From assembly GCA_002449305.1 (NCBI GenBank), contig DKDI01000009.1:24406-69426 (forward strand): a DNA stretch of 45,021 nt, given 5' to 3'. This DNA comes from Treponema sp. UBA6852. GTDB lineage: Bacteria; Spirochaetota; Spirochaetia; Treponematales; Treponemataceae. The notes beneath the pieces are model-generated. The model saw only the letters and a list, made by a program, of their open reading frames with translations. It was not told where the DNA came from and ran no database searches. The position numbers and the translations under genes are program-made. Position 1 is the stretch's first letter; each line of letters opens with the position of its first letter. This document shows, piece after piece, positions 25,645 through 33,785 of the stretch.

Positions 25645-26505
25645 ATGGCATACAACAATAACCGTGAAGGTTTTAAATTGAATGAAGAAAACATCGCATC
25701 GTTTTTGAAAGATGCAGTAAACCGCGTAGAAAAAGCAAGCAATGCAGAAATTGAAACACTAAAGCAGATTAAAAAGCTTTTCAAAAAAAATGTTCCTTTT
25801 TCACGCAGAAGCTATGTAGCAGCATTGCTTATCAAAAATGCAACTTCAGGATTCAAGAGCAACCGCTTTAATCGCACAGAAAAAACAGAAAAGTTCGGAC
25901 GCTCAGACAGAAATGAACGTTTTTCAAGAAACGAAAGCCGCCAGTCAGAAAGAAATTCAGAGGAACGCAAGGAACGCGCAGAAAAAACTCCACGTGTAAC
26001 AATCGATCCTTCTGTTGCAGACACAATTTTTATAAGCGTTGGAAGAAGCCGCGGAGTTTTCCCAAGAGATTTAGTCGGACTTCTTGTAAGCGTTGCAGGT
26101 CTTGAACGTTCACGAATTGGAGAAATCAGAGTCCTTTCAAATTATTCTTTTATAACACTTTTTGCGGAAGACTGCGATAAAACTATCAAGGTGTTGAATG
26201 AATATGAATACCGCGGAAGAAAATTAAGCGTAAGCTATTCACGCAAAAAGGATGAAAATGAAGTTTCTGGAACAACAGAGCAAGTTTCAGCAGAGCCTGC
26301 TATTTCAGAAGAAACAATACCTGCAAACGTTGTAAATGACGCGCACACAGACACATCGGCAAATACAGAGGAAGCAAAGATTGCAGCGGAACAGAGCGCA
26401 TTCGCAGCTTCAATGAACAATGCTCCAGTTGAAGACAAGCCATATTCAGAAACAACTGATGACGGTCAGGTAAAGTCTCACTTTGGAAACGGTGAAGCAT
26501 ATTGA
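25645..26505 (+). CDS. DbpA-type RNA-binding domain protein without helicase
   Basis: A 286-aa basic protein. The N-terminal helical part (1-70) has KNVPFSRRSYVAALLIKN. An Arg/Glu/Ser-rich linker (about 75-120, NRFNRTEKTEKF..RNERFSRNESRQ) follows. The RRM-like DbpA C-terminal domain (about 123-205) shows DTIFISVGRSRGVFPRDLVGLL, IGEIRVLSNYSFI and YRGRKLSVSY. In DEAD-box helicases this domain binds 23S rRNA; here no helicase motor is present. The acidic, Ala/Thr/Glu-rich tail is probably disordered. ATG 25645 follows CAGGAG. It overlaps the next gene by four bases. Confidence 0.85.
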   Translation: MAYNNNREGFKLNEENIASFLKDAVNRVEKASNAEIETLKQIKKLFKKNVPFSRRSYVAALLIKNATSGFKSNRFNRTEKTEKFGRSDRNERFSRNESRQSERNSEERKERAEKTPRVTIDPSVADTIFISVGRSRGVFPRDLVGLLVSVAGLERSRIGEIRVLSNYSFITLFAEDCDKTIKVLNEYEYRGRKLSVSYSRKKDENEVSGTTEQVSAEPAISEETIPANVVNDAHTDTSANTEEAKIAAEQSAFAASMNNAPVEDKPYSETTDDGQVKSHFGNGEAY

Positions 26506-27167
26506 TTCATGTCATACAAACAGGACCTTTCAGTGTTAACACTTACATTGTAAAACTTGAAGGTTCTGACGCATTAATTGTAGATCCAGCCTGCTGCAAA
26601 TTCTCAAACGATGAAGAAAAGTTTTTCTTATATTTGGAGGAAAATAATCTTGTTCCAAAAGTTATATTTTTAACCCACGGACATTTTGATCATGTGGCAG
26701 GACTGAATGTAATAAAGCAAAAATTTCCTGATGTGAAAATCCTTATTCATTCAAACGACGCGCATTTTATAGGAAACGGAAGTGAAATTTTGCAAAGAAT
26801 TTCACTTGAGCCAATGAATTTTCTTGAATTTTTGCCGTTTGTTTCAAATCTTCCAGAACCAGATTTCTTAATCTCTGACAGCACAACTCTTTCTTCTTAT
26901 GTAAAAAATATTCCGCTTCTTGAAAACTGGAAAATTCTTCATACGCCTGGACACACAAAAGGTTCTTGCTGCCTATACAATCAAAATGAAAAAATTCTGC
27001 TAAGCGGCGACACAGTTTTTCACCGTTCTTGTGGCCGCACGGATCTTTTCAGCGGAAGCGATGCGGATATGAAACAGAGCCTGAATAGAATTTACACAGA
27101 ACTTCCAGAAGACACAAAAGTGTTTCCTGGACATAATTACTACGGCTTTACGCTCGGAAAAAATTGA
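26502..27167 (+). CDS. Metallo-beta-lactamase-fold hydrolase (glyoxalase II-like)
   Basis: A 221-aa zinc hydrolase. It has THGHFDHVAG (His59, His61, Asp63, His64), HTPGHTKGS, LSGDTVF and FPGHN, the full ligand set of this fold. YcbL/GloB-like proteins of this size hydrolyse thioesters such as S-lactoylglutathione, but the substrate is not certain. Translation most likely begins at TTG 26502, which overlaps the preceding stop (TTGA). The only nearby ATG (26509) is out of frame, and the family usually begins close to the IQTGPFSVNTYIV strand. Confidence 0.87.
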   Translation: MIHVIQTGPFSVNTYIVKLEGSDALIVDPACCKFSNDEEKFFLYLEENNLVPKVIFLTHGHFDHVAGLNVIKQKFPDVKILIHSNDAHFIGNGSEILQRISLEPMNFLEFLPFVSNLPEPDFLISDSTTLSSYVKNIPLLENWKILHTPGHTKGSCCLYNQNEKILLSGDTVFHRSCGRTDLFSGSDADMKQSLNRIYTELPEDTKVFPGHNYYGFTLGKN

Positions 27168-27182
27168 AACAAACATTCTAAC

Positions 27183-27213
27183 TGTCATTCTCGTGCCACA
27201 GACACGGGAATCC
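27183..27213. repeat. Truncated left end of the dispersed repeat, hairpin-forming
   Basis: TGTCATTCTCGTG followed by CACGGGAATC matches the left end of the dispersed element and folds as ATTCTCGTG/CACGGGAAT (one G-U pair, seven-base loop). It starts 16 bases after the stop of the hydrolase gene, so it may act as its terminator or 3' stabiliser. Confidence 0.7.
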
Positions 27214-27272
27214 ATTTTCTGTGATTTTTCAACGTCATATTCGGCCATATAACTTTCTTTTTAAATTTCTAC

Positions 27273-27300
27273 AAAAAAGCCCTGGCAATAACCAGAGCTT
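27273..27300 (-). terminator. Rho-independent terminator of ftsH
   Basis: On the minus strand AAGCTCTGG pairs with CCAGGGCTT (one G-U pair, six-base loop) and is followed by TTTT. It starts seven bases after the ftsH stop. Confidence 0.9.
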
Positions 27301-27306
27301 AATAAA

Positions 27307-29370
27307 CTATTTTTCTTCTTTTGCAACTTTCTTGGCACGAGGCTTTCTTGGTCGTTTAGGTTTTTCTTCAGAAGAATTTTTTACAGCCGTTGCCTCAAGT
27401 TCATTGCAATGATCCTCGGCTTTTATAATTTCCTGGAATTCTTTGCCTTCCATTGTTTCCTTTTCAAGAAGACGCTGCGCAATATATTCAAGAAGATTTC
27501 CATGTTTCTTTAAAGTCTTCAGAACAAACTGATAACGTTCTTCCATAACACGGGCAATTTCCTCGTCTACATATTTCTGTGTATCTTCTGAAAATTCGCG
27601 CACAAGCTCAGGTTCCTGAGTTCCATAGCCTCTTCCGCTTTTTCCAAGAGTAACATTCTTGAATTTTTCGCTCATGCCGTAATCTGTAATCATGCGTTTG
27701 ATAATATCTGTTGCACGGCTAATGTCATTTGAAGCGCCAGTGCTTATTTCACCAAAAATTATCTGCTCAGCCGCACGTCCGCCTAAAAGAACATCGACCT
27801 GTCCCATAAGTTCTTTTTTGCTGTACAAAAACTGGTCATCTTCTGAACGCTGCAAAGTATACCCCAAAGCGCCCATTCCACGCGGAATGATTGTAATTTT
27901 ATGAACAGGGTCGCTTCCAGGAGTAAATGCCGCAACAAGAGCGTGTCCTGTTTCATGGTAAGCCACAATTCTGCGCTCATTTTCTTTTACAACGCGAGAT
28001 TTCTTCTTAAGACCAACCAAAGTTTTTTCTATGGCTTCGTCAAAATCATCCATAAGAACAACTTTTCTTCCAGCACGAACCGCAAGAAGAGCCGCTTCGT
28101 TTACAATATTGGCTAAATCCGCACCCGCAAATCCGCTTGTAGCGTGGGCAACTGCGGAAAAATCAACGCTTGAATCTATTTTCACATTCTTTGCATGAAG
28201 CCTAAGAATTTCTTCGCGGCCCTTTACATCAGGTTTGTCCACAACAATTTGGCGGTCAAAACGGCCAGGACGCAAAAGAGCTGGATCCAAAATATCAGGG
28301 CGGTTTGTAGCAGCAAGAATTATAAGTCCCTTTTCATTATCAAATCCGTCCATTTCAACCAAAAGCTGATTCAATGTCTGCTCGCGCTCATCATTTCCGC
28401 CAAGATTATTTACACGGCTCTTGCCTATAGCATCAAGCTCATCAATAAAAATAATGCAAGGAGCCTTTTCCCGGGCAGCGCGGAACAAATCACGCACACG
28501 GCTTGCGCCAACACCAACAAACATTTCAACAAAATCAGAACCAGAAATTCTAAAAAACGGAACACCAGCCTCACCTGCAACAGCACGAGCAAGCAAAGTT
28601 TTTCCTGTTCCCGGAGGTCCTACAAGCAAAGCACCTTTTGGAATTTTTCCACCTATATCAGTATATTTTTTAGGCTGTTTCAAAAAGTCAACAAGCTCCA
28701 TCAATTCTTCTTTAGCTTCGTCAACGCCTGCCACATCCTGAAAACGAGTCTTTACTTTTCCTTCATCAACAGCCTTTGACCTTCCGCCGCCGCCAAGAAT
28801 AGACCCCATTCCGCCAATTCCGCCGCCCATTTTTTTGAAAATAAAGAAATACATCAAGAAAATAAAGCCAAACGGAATTATAAGATTAAGCAAAAGCTGA
28901 ATAAGATAATTGTTCTGCCGCGTTACAAATTTGTAGTCCACGCCTTTTTCATCAAGGAACTCAATAAAGCCTTCCATAAGAACGCCAGAAGTTCTATAGA
29001 CACCGCCGCTTTCTGTTCCAAGAGGCATTCCCATAAAACCAAAACGCGATGGCTGAGAAGTACCGGCAGAATGCGAAGCATACCCAGTAAAATAATTTTC
29101 ACCAAGCTCAACACGAACAATCTGCCCCTGATCTATAAGATTCCTGAATTCAGAAAAATCAATCAAATCAGTTGGCTTGGAAGAAAACATCATGTTCACG
29201 GCTATAAGAACACCGGCAAGAACTAAAAGTATTGTCCAAAAAGGCGGACCTTTCTGAGAACCATTGCCAGAAGGCTTTTTGTCTCCCTTTTCATTGTCTA
29301 TAGAAAGCTTGAAAAAATCATAAGGATCGTTTTCAGTCTGCTTCTTGTCGTCATCTTTTTTGTCGTTCAT
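27307..29370 (-). CDS. ftsH: ATP-dependent zinc metalloprotease FtsH
   Basis: Membrane-anchored AAA+ protease that degrades membrane and short-lived cytoplasmic proteins. The 687-aa protein has two membrane helices (about 43-62 and 156-178) around a periplasmic domain. A Gly-rich linker and an AAA+ module follow, with GPPGTGKT (251-258), Walker B IIFIDELDAIG (about 307-317) and the second region of homology ending RPGRFDRQ. The zinc protease has HETGH (472-476), with Asp549 as third ligand. The N-terminus has an extra 40-residue Asp/Lys-rich cytoplasmic stretch and the C-terminus a Lys/Arg/Pro-rich tail. A GAGG ribosome binding site, a promoter and a terminator make it a single-gene unit. Confidence 0.97.
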   Translation of the reverse strand: MNDKKDDDKKQTENDPYDFFKLSIDNEKGDKKPSGNGSQKGPPFWTILLVLAGVLIAVNMMFSSKPTDLIDFSEFRNLIDQGQIVRVELGENYFTGYASHSAGTSQPSRFGFMGMPLGTESGGVYRTSGVLMEGFIEFLDEKGVDYKFVTRQNNYLIQLLLNLIIPFGFIFLMYFFIFKKMGGGIGGMGSILGGGGRSKAVDEGKVKTRFQDVAGVDEAKEELMELVDFLKQPKKYTDIGGKIPKGALLVGPPGTGKTLLARAVAGEAGVPFFRISGSDFVEMFVGVGASRVRDLFRAAREKAPCIIFIDELDAIGKSRVNNLGGNDEREQTLNQLLVEMDGFDNEKGLIILAATNRPDILDPALLRPGRFDRQIVVDKPDVKGREEILRLHAKNVKIDSSVDFSAVAHATSGFAGADLANIVNEAALLAVRAGRKVVLMDDFDEAIEKTLVGLKKKSRVVKENERRIVAYHETGHALVAAFTPGSDPVHKITIIPRGMGALGYTLQRSEDDQFLYSKKELMGQVDVLLGGRAAEQIIFGEISTGASNDISRATDIIKRMITDYGMSEKFKNVTLGKSGRGYGTQEPELVREFSEDTQKYVDEEIARVMEERYQFVLKTLKKHGNLLEYIAQRLLEKETMEGKEFQEIIKAEDHCNELEATAVKNSSEEKPKRPRKPRAKKVAKEEK

Positions 29371-29404
29371 TTTTACCTCAAGTAGAAATTTTGCTATATC
29401 AGAT

Positions 29405-29433
29405 AATATACAATATATTCAGGAACTGGGCAA
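29405..29433 (-). promoter_or_regulatory. ftsH promoter
   Basis: On the minus strand TTGCCC (29433-29428), a 17-base spacer and TATATT (29410-29405), about 35 bases before ATG 29370. Confidence 0.65.
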
Positions 29434-29454
29434 TTAAGAATAAGGCTTCAGCAT

Positions 29455-29485
29455 AAAAAAAAACCGGACTGCAAGCGCAATCCGG
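29455..29485 (-). terminator. Terminator of the sugar transporter operon
   Basis: On the minus strand CCGGATTGC pairs with GCAGTCCGG (9 bp, one G-U, loop GCTT), followed by nine T. It ends the permease transcript before the ftsH promoter. Confidence 0.93.
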
Positions 29486-29510
29486 CATAAGTTTGGCAAA
29501 TTAAAAAGCC

Positions 29511-30422
29511 CTACTCTTTTACACCACCAGCAGTTACACCGCCAATGATATATCTTGAAAGGAAGAAATAAATCACAATCAAAGGAAGAATAGCAACAGT
29601 CATAAGTGTATAGTTAACACCCAAGTCAAACATCATGTAGTCAGCAGAACGGGCGTTTGCAATAACAATCGGAACTGTCCAAAGTTTTTTGTCGCTGATT
29701 ACGAGTGCTGGAATAAAGTAGTTGTTCCATGAAGTAACGAATGCAAAGATTGCCTGAACCGCAAACGCTGGCTTGAGCATAGGACAAACAATCGCATTGA
29801 ACGTATAGAACTCGTTGCTTCCGTCTACGCGAGCAGCTTCAACAATTGAATAAGGCAAAGTTGCTTCCATTGACTGGTACATATAGAAGAAAACAACAGG
29901 AGCTGCAATCGCAGGAATAACAAGAGGAATATAAGAATTCATAATTCCAAGTTTTGTAATCAACTGCAAAAATCCAAGTGTAGAAACCTGTGTTGGAACC
30001 ATCATAACAGCCATGATGAACTTAAACGCGCTCTTTTTGCCTTTGAAGTTATACATATAAATTCCGTAGGCAGTCATTGCGCTAAAGTAAGTTGTAAATG
30101 CAGCTGTAAAAAGAGCAACAAGGAAGCTGTTTCCAAGTCCGCGGAAAATAGGATAGCTAGTTCCGTAAACCTTGCGTTCAACCTGCTGACCTGCAACAAT
30201 ATCAAACCAGCGTTCACTCTTTATAAACTGCTTAATATGAAGCCAAAGCTGAGTTCCAGGAATAGCAGAGAATCCACTCTGAATCTGCGGATGTGAACGA
30301 GTCGCATTGATAACCATGATATAGAATGGAAACAATGAAAGAATCGCCAAAAGAACCAGAACTGCATAGCAGATAAATCTTCTGGTAGAAAGCATTTTTG
30401 CCTGACTTTTTAATTTCTCCAT
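29511..30422 (-). CDS. Sugar ABC transporter permease (MalG/CUT1 type)
   Basis: Inner-membrane subunit of a binding-protein-dependent carbohydrate importer. The 303-aa protein has about six membrane helices and the cytoplasmic EAA loop EAARVDGSNEFYTFNAIVCPMLKP that contacts the ATPase. The ending (VTAGGVKE) is typical of the MalG side. A larger than usual periplasmic loop (about 45-95) follows the first helix. It starts 11 bases after the upstream permease with its own AGGAG. No ATPase gene is present, so an MsmK-like shared ATPase elsewhere is implied. Confidence 0.92.
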   Translation of the reverse strand: MEKLKSQAKMLSTRRFICYAVLVLLAILSLFPFYIMVINATRSHPQIQSGFSAIPGTQLWLHIKQFIKSERWFDIVAGQQVERKVYGTSYPIFRGLGNSFLVALFTAAFTTYFSAMTAYGIYMYNFKGKKSAFKFIMAVMMVPTQVSTLGFLQLITKLGIMNSYIPLVIPAIAAPVVFFYMYQSMEATLPYSIVEAARVDGSNEFYTFNAIVCPMLKPAFAVQAIFAFVTSWNNYFIPALVISDKKLWTVPIVIANARSADYMMFDLGVNYTLMTVAILPLIVIYFFLSRYIIGGVTAGGVKE

Positions 30423-30433
30423 AAAATTATCTC

Positions 30434-31411
30434 CTATCTTTTATTCTGGTACTTGCTCATAGTAATCTTATAAACAAGTCCACTTAAAACACCAGTAACT
30501 GCAAACAAAAGAACAGAAATAGCTCCTGCAGGTCCGTAGTTCTTGCTCTGAAGATGATTGTTAAGCTTCATAATAATAGTCATTGTGGTTCTGTCTGGAG
30601 TACCGGCAGCATTTGTCAAAATCTGCGGAACATCGAACATCTGGATACCACCAATCAAAGAAGTAATGAAAACATAAACAAAAATTGGAAGAAGCAATGG
30701 CATTGTAACCTTGAAGAATACCTGAGAAGGAGAAGCTCCATCTATGCGGGCTGCTTCAAAAAGACTGTTGTCAATTCCCATAACGCCAGCCATAAGCAAA
30801 ATTGTTGTGTTTCCGTACCACATAAGGAAGTTCATTGTAGCAACCAAAGTCCTAGTCCAAGCCGTAGAAGAAAAGAAACGAATTGGTTCCATAGGTTTTT
30901 GTGTGCCGGCTGCAATAGCAGCCGCATTTGTATTGTCAACAATAGAGCGAATCATTCCGTTTACAGGACCGTTAGGCGAGAACAAAGTAAAGAACAGCAT
31001 TGCGAATGTCGCGGCCATAATCAAGTTAGGCATATAAATAACTGTTTTAAAGAATCCTTGGCCTTTAAGATTGAGCTCTGTATTTGTAAACCAAACAGCA
31101 AGAAGCAAAGAGATTATAATCTGCGGAACAAATCCCATGACCCACATTATAAGTGTATTAAGGAAATATTTTCCCAAGCTGTCGCCAGCAGTAAATATCG
31201 CCTTGAAATTTTCCAAACCAATAAAAGTAGGTCCAACAGTAAGAAGTCCTACACGGTAATACTCAAACAAGCTGAAAATAAAAGTTGTCAAAAGCGGAAT
31301 GAGCGAAAATATAATATAAATTACAAAGAATGGCGCAATAAAAACATATCCCCAATTATCATATTGGATGGTATGCTTTCTATTTGCACTTTTTTTAACA
31401 TTATTTTTCAT
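30434..31411 (-). CDS. Sugar ABC transporter permease (MalF/CUT1 type)
   Basis: Partner of the following permease; together they form the membrane channel. The 325-aa protein has about six membrane helices after a short cytoplasmic N-terminus, with the EAA loop EAARIDGASPSQVFFKVTMPLLLP. The periplasmic segment containing FSPNGPVNGMIRSIVDNTNAAA is longer than in minimal homologues. It has a good ribosome binding site (GAGAGGA). It is separated from the binding-protein gene by a terminator-like hairpin, so its expression is probably read-through limited. Confidence 0.92.
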   Translation of the reverse strand: MKNNVKKSANRKHTIQYDNWGYVFIAPFFVIYIIFSLIPLLTTFIFSLFEYYRVGLLTVGPTFIGLENFKAIFTAGDSLGKYFLNTLIMWVMGFVPQIIISLLLAVWFTNTELNLKGQGFFKTVIYMPNLIMAATFAMLFFTLFSPNGPVNGMIRSIVDNTNAAAIAAGTQKPMEPIRFFSSTAWTRTLVATMNFLMWYGNTTILLMAGVMGIDNSLFEAARIDGASPSQVFFKVTMPLLLPIFVYVFITSLIGGIQMFDVPQILTNAAGTPDRTTMTIIMKLNNHLQSKNYGPAGAISVLLFAVTGVLSGLVYKITMSKYQNKR

Positions 31412-31476
31412 TAAATCCTCTCAGAAATAATAGCAACACATCATAGAGGGAAGTATTTCTATTGAAAAAAACGGGT

Positions 31477-31508
31477 AAAAAAAATGCCACCTTAAAAAAG
31501 GCGGCATT
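31477..31508 (-). terminator. Terminator between binding-protein and permease genes
   Basis: On the minus strand AATGCCGCCTT pairs with AAGGTGGCATT (11 bp, one wobble pair, loop TTTT), followed by eight T. It is a strong rho-independent structure inside the operon, so only part of the transcripts would reach the permeases. Confidence 0.85.
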
Positions 31509-31529
31509 CTTACTTTCTGCAACCTTGAG

Positions 31530-31557
31530 ACTGAAACCATGCAAACATGGTTTCAGT
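31530..31557 (-). promoter_or_regulatory. Perfect hairpin after the binding-protein gene
   Basis: ACTGAAACCATG and CATGGTTTCAGT form a perfect 12-bp stem with a four-base loop, starting 17 bases after the stop. No T-run follows. It resembles the 3' stabilising stem loops that raise the level of binding-protein mRNA relative to permease mRNA. Confidence 0.7.
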
Positions 31558-31574
31558 GATAAGAATTACATCAA

Positions 31575-32906
31575 TTATTTAGACAAGTTTGGATAAAGTT
31601 CGATAACAGAAGTATAGAAGTTGTTCCAAGCCTGATCCTGTGAAACTTTTCCGTTGTAGTAGTCAGACATAGCAGCCATAAGTTTTTCTGTCATACCCTG
31701 ATCGTACATAGACATGCAGCTCTTGTCGATAGAATCAGCAGAATCGATGAATACTGCCATGTGGTTCTGTCCACCCAAGAATGGGTTCTTGTAGTCAGAT
31801 GCTGCAACTTCGCGCATAGCAGGAGCGTTGTTTGTGAAGTCGCCCATTTCTGTAGCGATGCGAACCATTGTGTCTTTTTCGCAAGTAAGTGTGAGCATGA
31901 TGTCTTTAATCAAGTCAACATTGTCTGAACCTGCTGCACCACAAATCCAAGTTCCACCCCATGAGAATCCCATAGGTCCTTTGCAGAATGCCCAGTCGCC
32001 ATAAGAACCGTTTCCAGCAACATTTCCCTTTGCAGGATCATCGAGAGTGTTAGGAGCAAGACAGAAGTCAATGAACCAAGCTGGTCCGAAGTATCCGAAT
32101 ACTTTTCCGTCTTTCTTTGCACCCTGGAAGCTTTCTGCTGACCAAAGGTTAGCTTTGTTGTTATAGCCCTTGTCTGTGTATGTCTTTGTCATGTCAACCC
32201 AGCGCTGAATCATCGGATCAACTTTGATTTTGTTTCCTACAACCCACTTTGTCTTTACGTTGTCAGAGAATACACGGAATGCATCATCGAATCCAGAAAG
32301 CATGAAGTATCCCTTTGCTTTTGCCTTTGCAGCAACTGAGTCGAATTTGTCCCAGTTAGCAAGAGCTTCCTGTACTTTTGCTGGATCGTCTGTTCCAAGA
32401 ACAGCTTTTGCGATTGAGCGGCGATAGATAAATCCAGCCGGACAAGCCTGCCAAGAAACACCTTTGAGAACTCCTTTAGAGTCTGTCATGATGTCTTTTG
32501 TATACTTGAACTGGTTGGCCAAATCAGCCTTTGTAAGACCGATGTCTTTAACTACATCGAGAGTATATGGAGTGTCAACATACTTCAATGCATAGTCAGC
32601 TTCAACAAGGAACATATCAATCTTTTCGTCTGCTGCTGCTGAGTTCTGTGCAAGAAGAGCTTCATCAAGCTTATTCTGATAAGCATTTCCCTGGTTTGGA
32701 GTCTGGATGAAGTTTACTTTTACACCAGCTGGAACTTTTGATTTGTAGTATTTTTCAAAACGTGCTGGGAATTCATCGTTCCAAACAGCGATGTTCAATA
32801 CTTTTCCGCCAGTTGTTTTACCTTTAGCCTTCTTAAACCACGGAAATGATGTTGCTGCTGACGCAACCAATGCTACTCCCAAAACTGTAGCTACTAACTT
32901 TTTCAT
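31575..32906 (-). CDS. Carbohydrate ABC transporter substrate-binding protein
   Basis: Captures the sugar outside the cytoplasmic membrane. From ATG 32906 (GGAGG upstream) the product is 443 aa; a longer frame to 33005 runs through the promoter. It has a signal peptide (about 1-20, MKKLVATVLGVALVASAATS) without a lipobox Cys, so it should be a soluble periplasmic protein. The mature part has the family 1 (MalE-like) pattern: VLNIAVWNDEFP, DMFLVEADYALKYV and GKVFGYFGPAWFIDF. Many Trp/Phe/Tyr could stack on sugar rings. The sugar is not predictable. Promoter, hairpin and terminator layout suggest it is made in excess over the permeases. Confidence 0.93.
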   Translation of the reverse strand: MKKLVATVLGVALVASAATSFPWFKKAKGKTTGGKVLNIAVWNDEFPARFEKYYKSKVPAGVKVNFIQTPNQGNAYQNKLDEALLAQNSAAADEKIDMFLVEADYALKYVDTPYTLDVVKDIGLTKADLANQFKYTKDIMTDSKGVLKGVSWQACPAGFIYRRSIAKAVLGTDDPAKVQEALANWDKFDSVAAKAKAKGYFMLSGFDDAFRVFSDNVKTKWVVGNKIKVDPMIQRWVDMTKTYTDKGYNNKANLWSAESFQGAKKDGKVFGYFGPAWFIDFCLAPNTLDDPAKGNVAGNGSYGDWAFCKGPMGFSWGGTWICGAAGSDNVDLIKDIMLTLTCEKDTMVRIATEMGDFTNNAPAMREVAASDYKNPFLGGQNHMAVFIDSADSIDKSCMSMYDQGMTEKLMAAMSDYYNGKVSQDQAWNNFYTSVIELYPNLSK

Positions 32907-32963
32907 GCAATTGCCTCCTTCATTAGTAATGCATAAACCTTTTTTCTTTCTAAGGTGATTTTT

Positions 32964-32991
32964 ATTATAAATCAGAATTTTTGTTTTGCAA
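32964..32991 (-). promoter_or_regulatory. Promoter of the sugar transporter operon
   Basis: On the minus strand TTGCAA (32991-32986), 16-base spacer, TATAAT (32969-32964), about 58 bases before the start codon. Confidence 0.7.
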
Positions 32992-33023
32992 CAAAAAAAA
33001 AGCAAAAAAAATCAATTTTTATA

Positions 33024-33033
33024 GAAACGTTTC
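33024..33033. promoter_or_regulatory. LacI/CcpA-type operator candidate
   Basis: GAAACGTTTC is a perfect 10-bp palindrome of the type bound by LacI-family regulators. It lies about 33 bases upstream of the -35 of the transporter promoter and about 64 bases upstream of the -10 of the divergent HAD gene. Control of the sugar operon is the likelier role. No LacI gene is in the window. Confidence 0.5.
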
Positions 33034-33096
33034 AATAATAATTTGCGTTATTGTTAAAAAATTTGCCGCATACTTTTTATGCAGCATGAAATTCGC

Positions 33097-33102
33097 TATA
33101 AT
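33097..33102 (+). promoter_or_regulatory. -10 box of the first HAD gene, possible leaderless start
   Basis: Perfect TATAAT at 33097-33102, with ATG 33109 six bases later and no ribosome binding site. The -35 is poor (T-rich around 33074-33079). Confidence 0.5.
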
Positions 33103-33108
33103 ATAAAT

Positions 33109-33750
33109 ATGAAAAACAGCGGTTTTAACGGAATCATTTTGGACATAGACGGCACAATCTGGAACACAACAGGAATTGTCGCAGTCGCCTGGAACAAGGC
33201 AATTGAAATGTCCGGGCTAAAAGCAAAAAAAGTAAACGCTCAGATTCTTCAGCAGGAATTCGGAAAAACGATGGACACAATCGCAAACGACTTATGGCCG
33301 GAACTTGGCAAAGCGGAACAAAGCAAACTCATGTCATACTGCTGCACAGAAGAACAGATTGCAATCCGGGAAAACACATTCGACATAACATATCCCGGCG
33401 TAATTGAAACAATAAAGGAACTTTCATCTTCAGAAAACTTTTACATTGTAAGCAACTGCCAAAACGGATACATTGAGCTGACAATGGAAAAAACTGGACT
33501 TTTGCCTTTTATAAAAGACTACGAATGCTTCGGGCGCACAGGAAAATCAAAGGCAGAAAACATTCAAATTCTAATGGCAAGAAACGGAATGACTTCCGCA
33601 GTTTACATCGGCGACACACAAGGAGATGCAGACGCTTGCGCTCAGGCTGGAATTCCCTTTATCTGGGCTTCCTACGGATTCGGAAAAGCTTCAAAATACA
33701 TAGAAAAACTTGAAAACTTTTGCGACTTAAAAAAAATATTTTCAGAATGA
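33109..33750 (+). CDS. HAD-superfamily phosphatase (phosphoglycolate phosphatase-like)
   Basis: A 213-aa HAD hydrolase with a helical cap (subfamily IA). Motif I is DIDGT (Asp12, Asp14), motif II VSNC, motif III Lys in GKSKAENI, and motif IV YIGDTQGDADAC. The cap region (about 20-85) could accept phosphoglycolate, sugar phosphates or nucleotides, so the substrate is open. ATG 33109 is chosen because the motif I strand then lies at the usual distance. The in-frame ATG 33079 lies upstream of the -10 box and has no ribosome binding site. It is divergent from the sugar transporter and might act on a metabolite of the imported sugar (inference). Confidence 0.87.
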   Translation: MKNSGFNGIILDIDGTIWNTTGIVAVAWNKAIEMSGLKAKKVNAQILQQEFGKTMDTIANDLWPELGKAEQSKLMSYCCTEEQIAIRENTFDITYPGVIETIKELSSSENFYIVSNCQNGYIELTMEKTGLLPFIKDYECFGRTGKSKAENIQILMARNGMTSAVYIGDTQGDADACAQAGIPFIWASYGFGKASKYIEKLENFCDLKKIFSE

Positions 33751-33785
33751 AAGAGGTAATATCAATTAAAAAATATCTACTAAAC

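Noticed and set aside
28195..28779. Plus-strand frame inside ftsH
   Set aside because: Antisense shadow of conserved FtsH coding sequence; no recognisable protein features.
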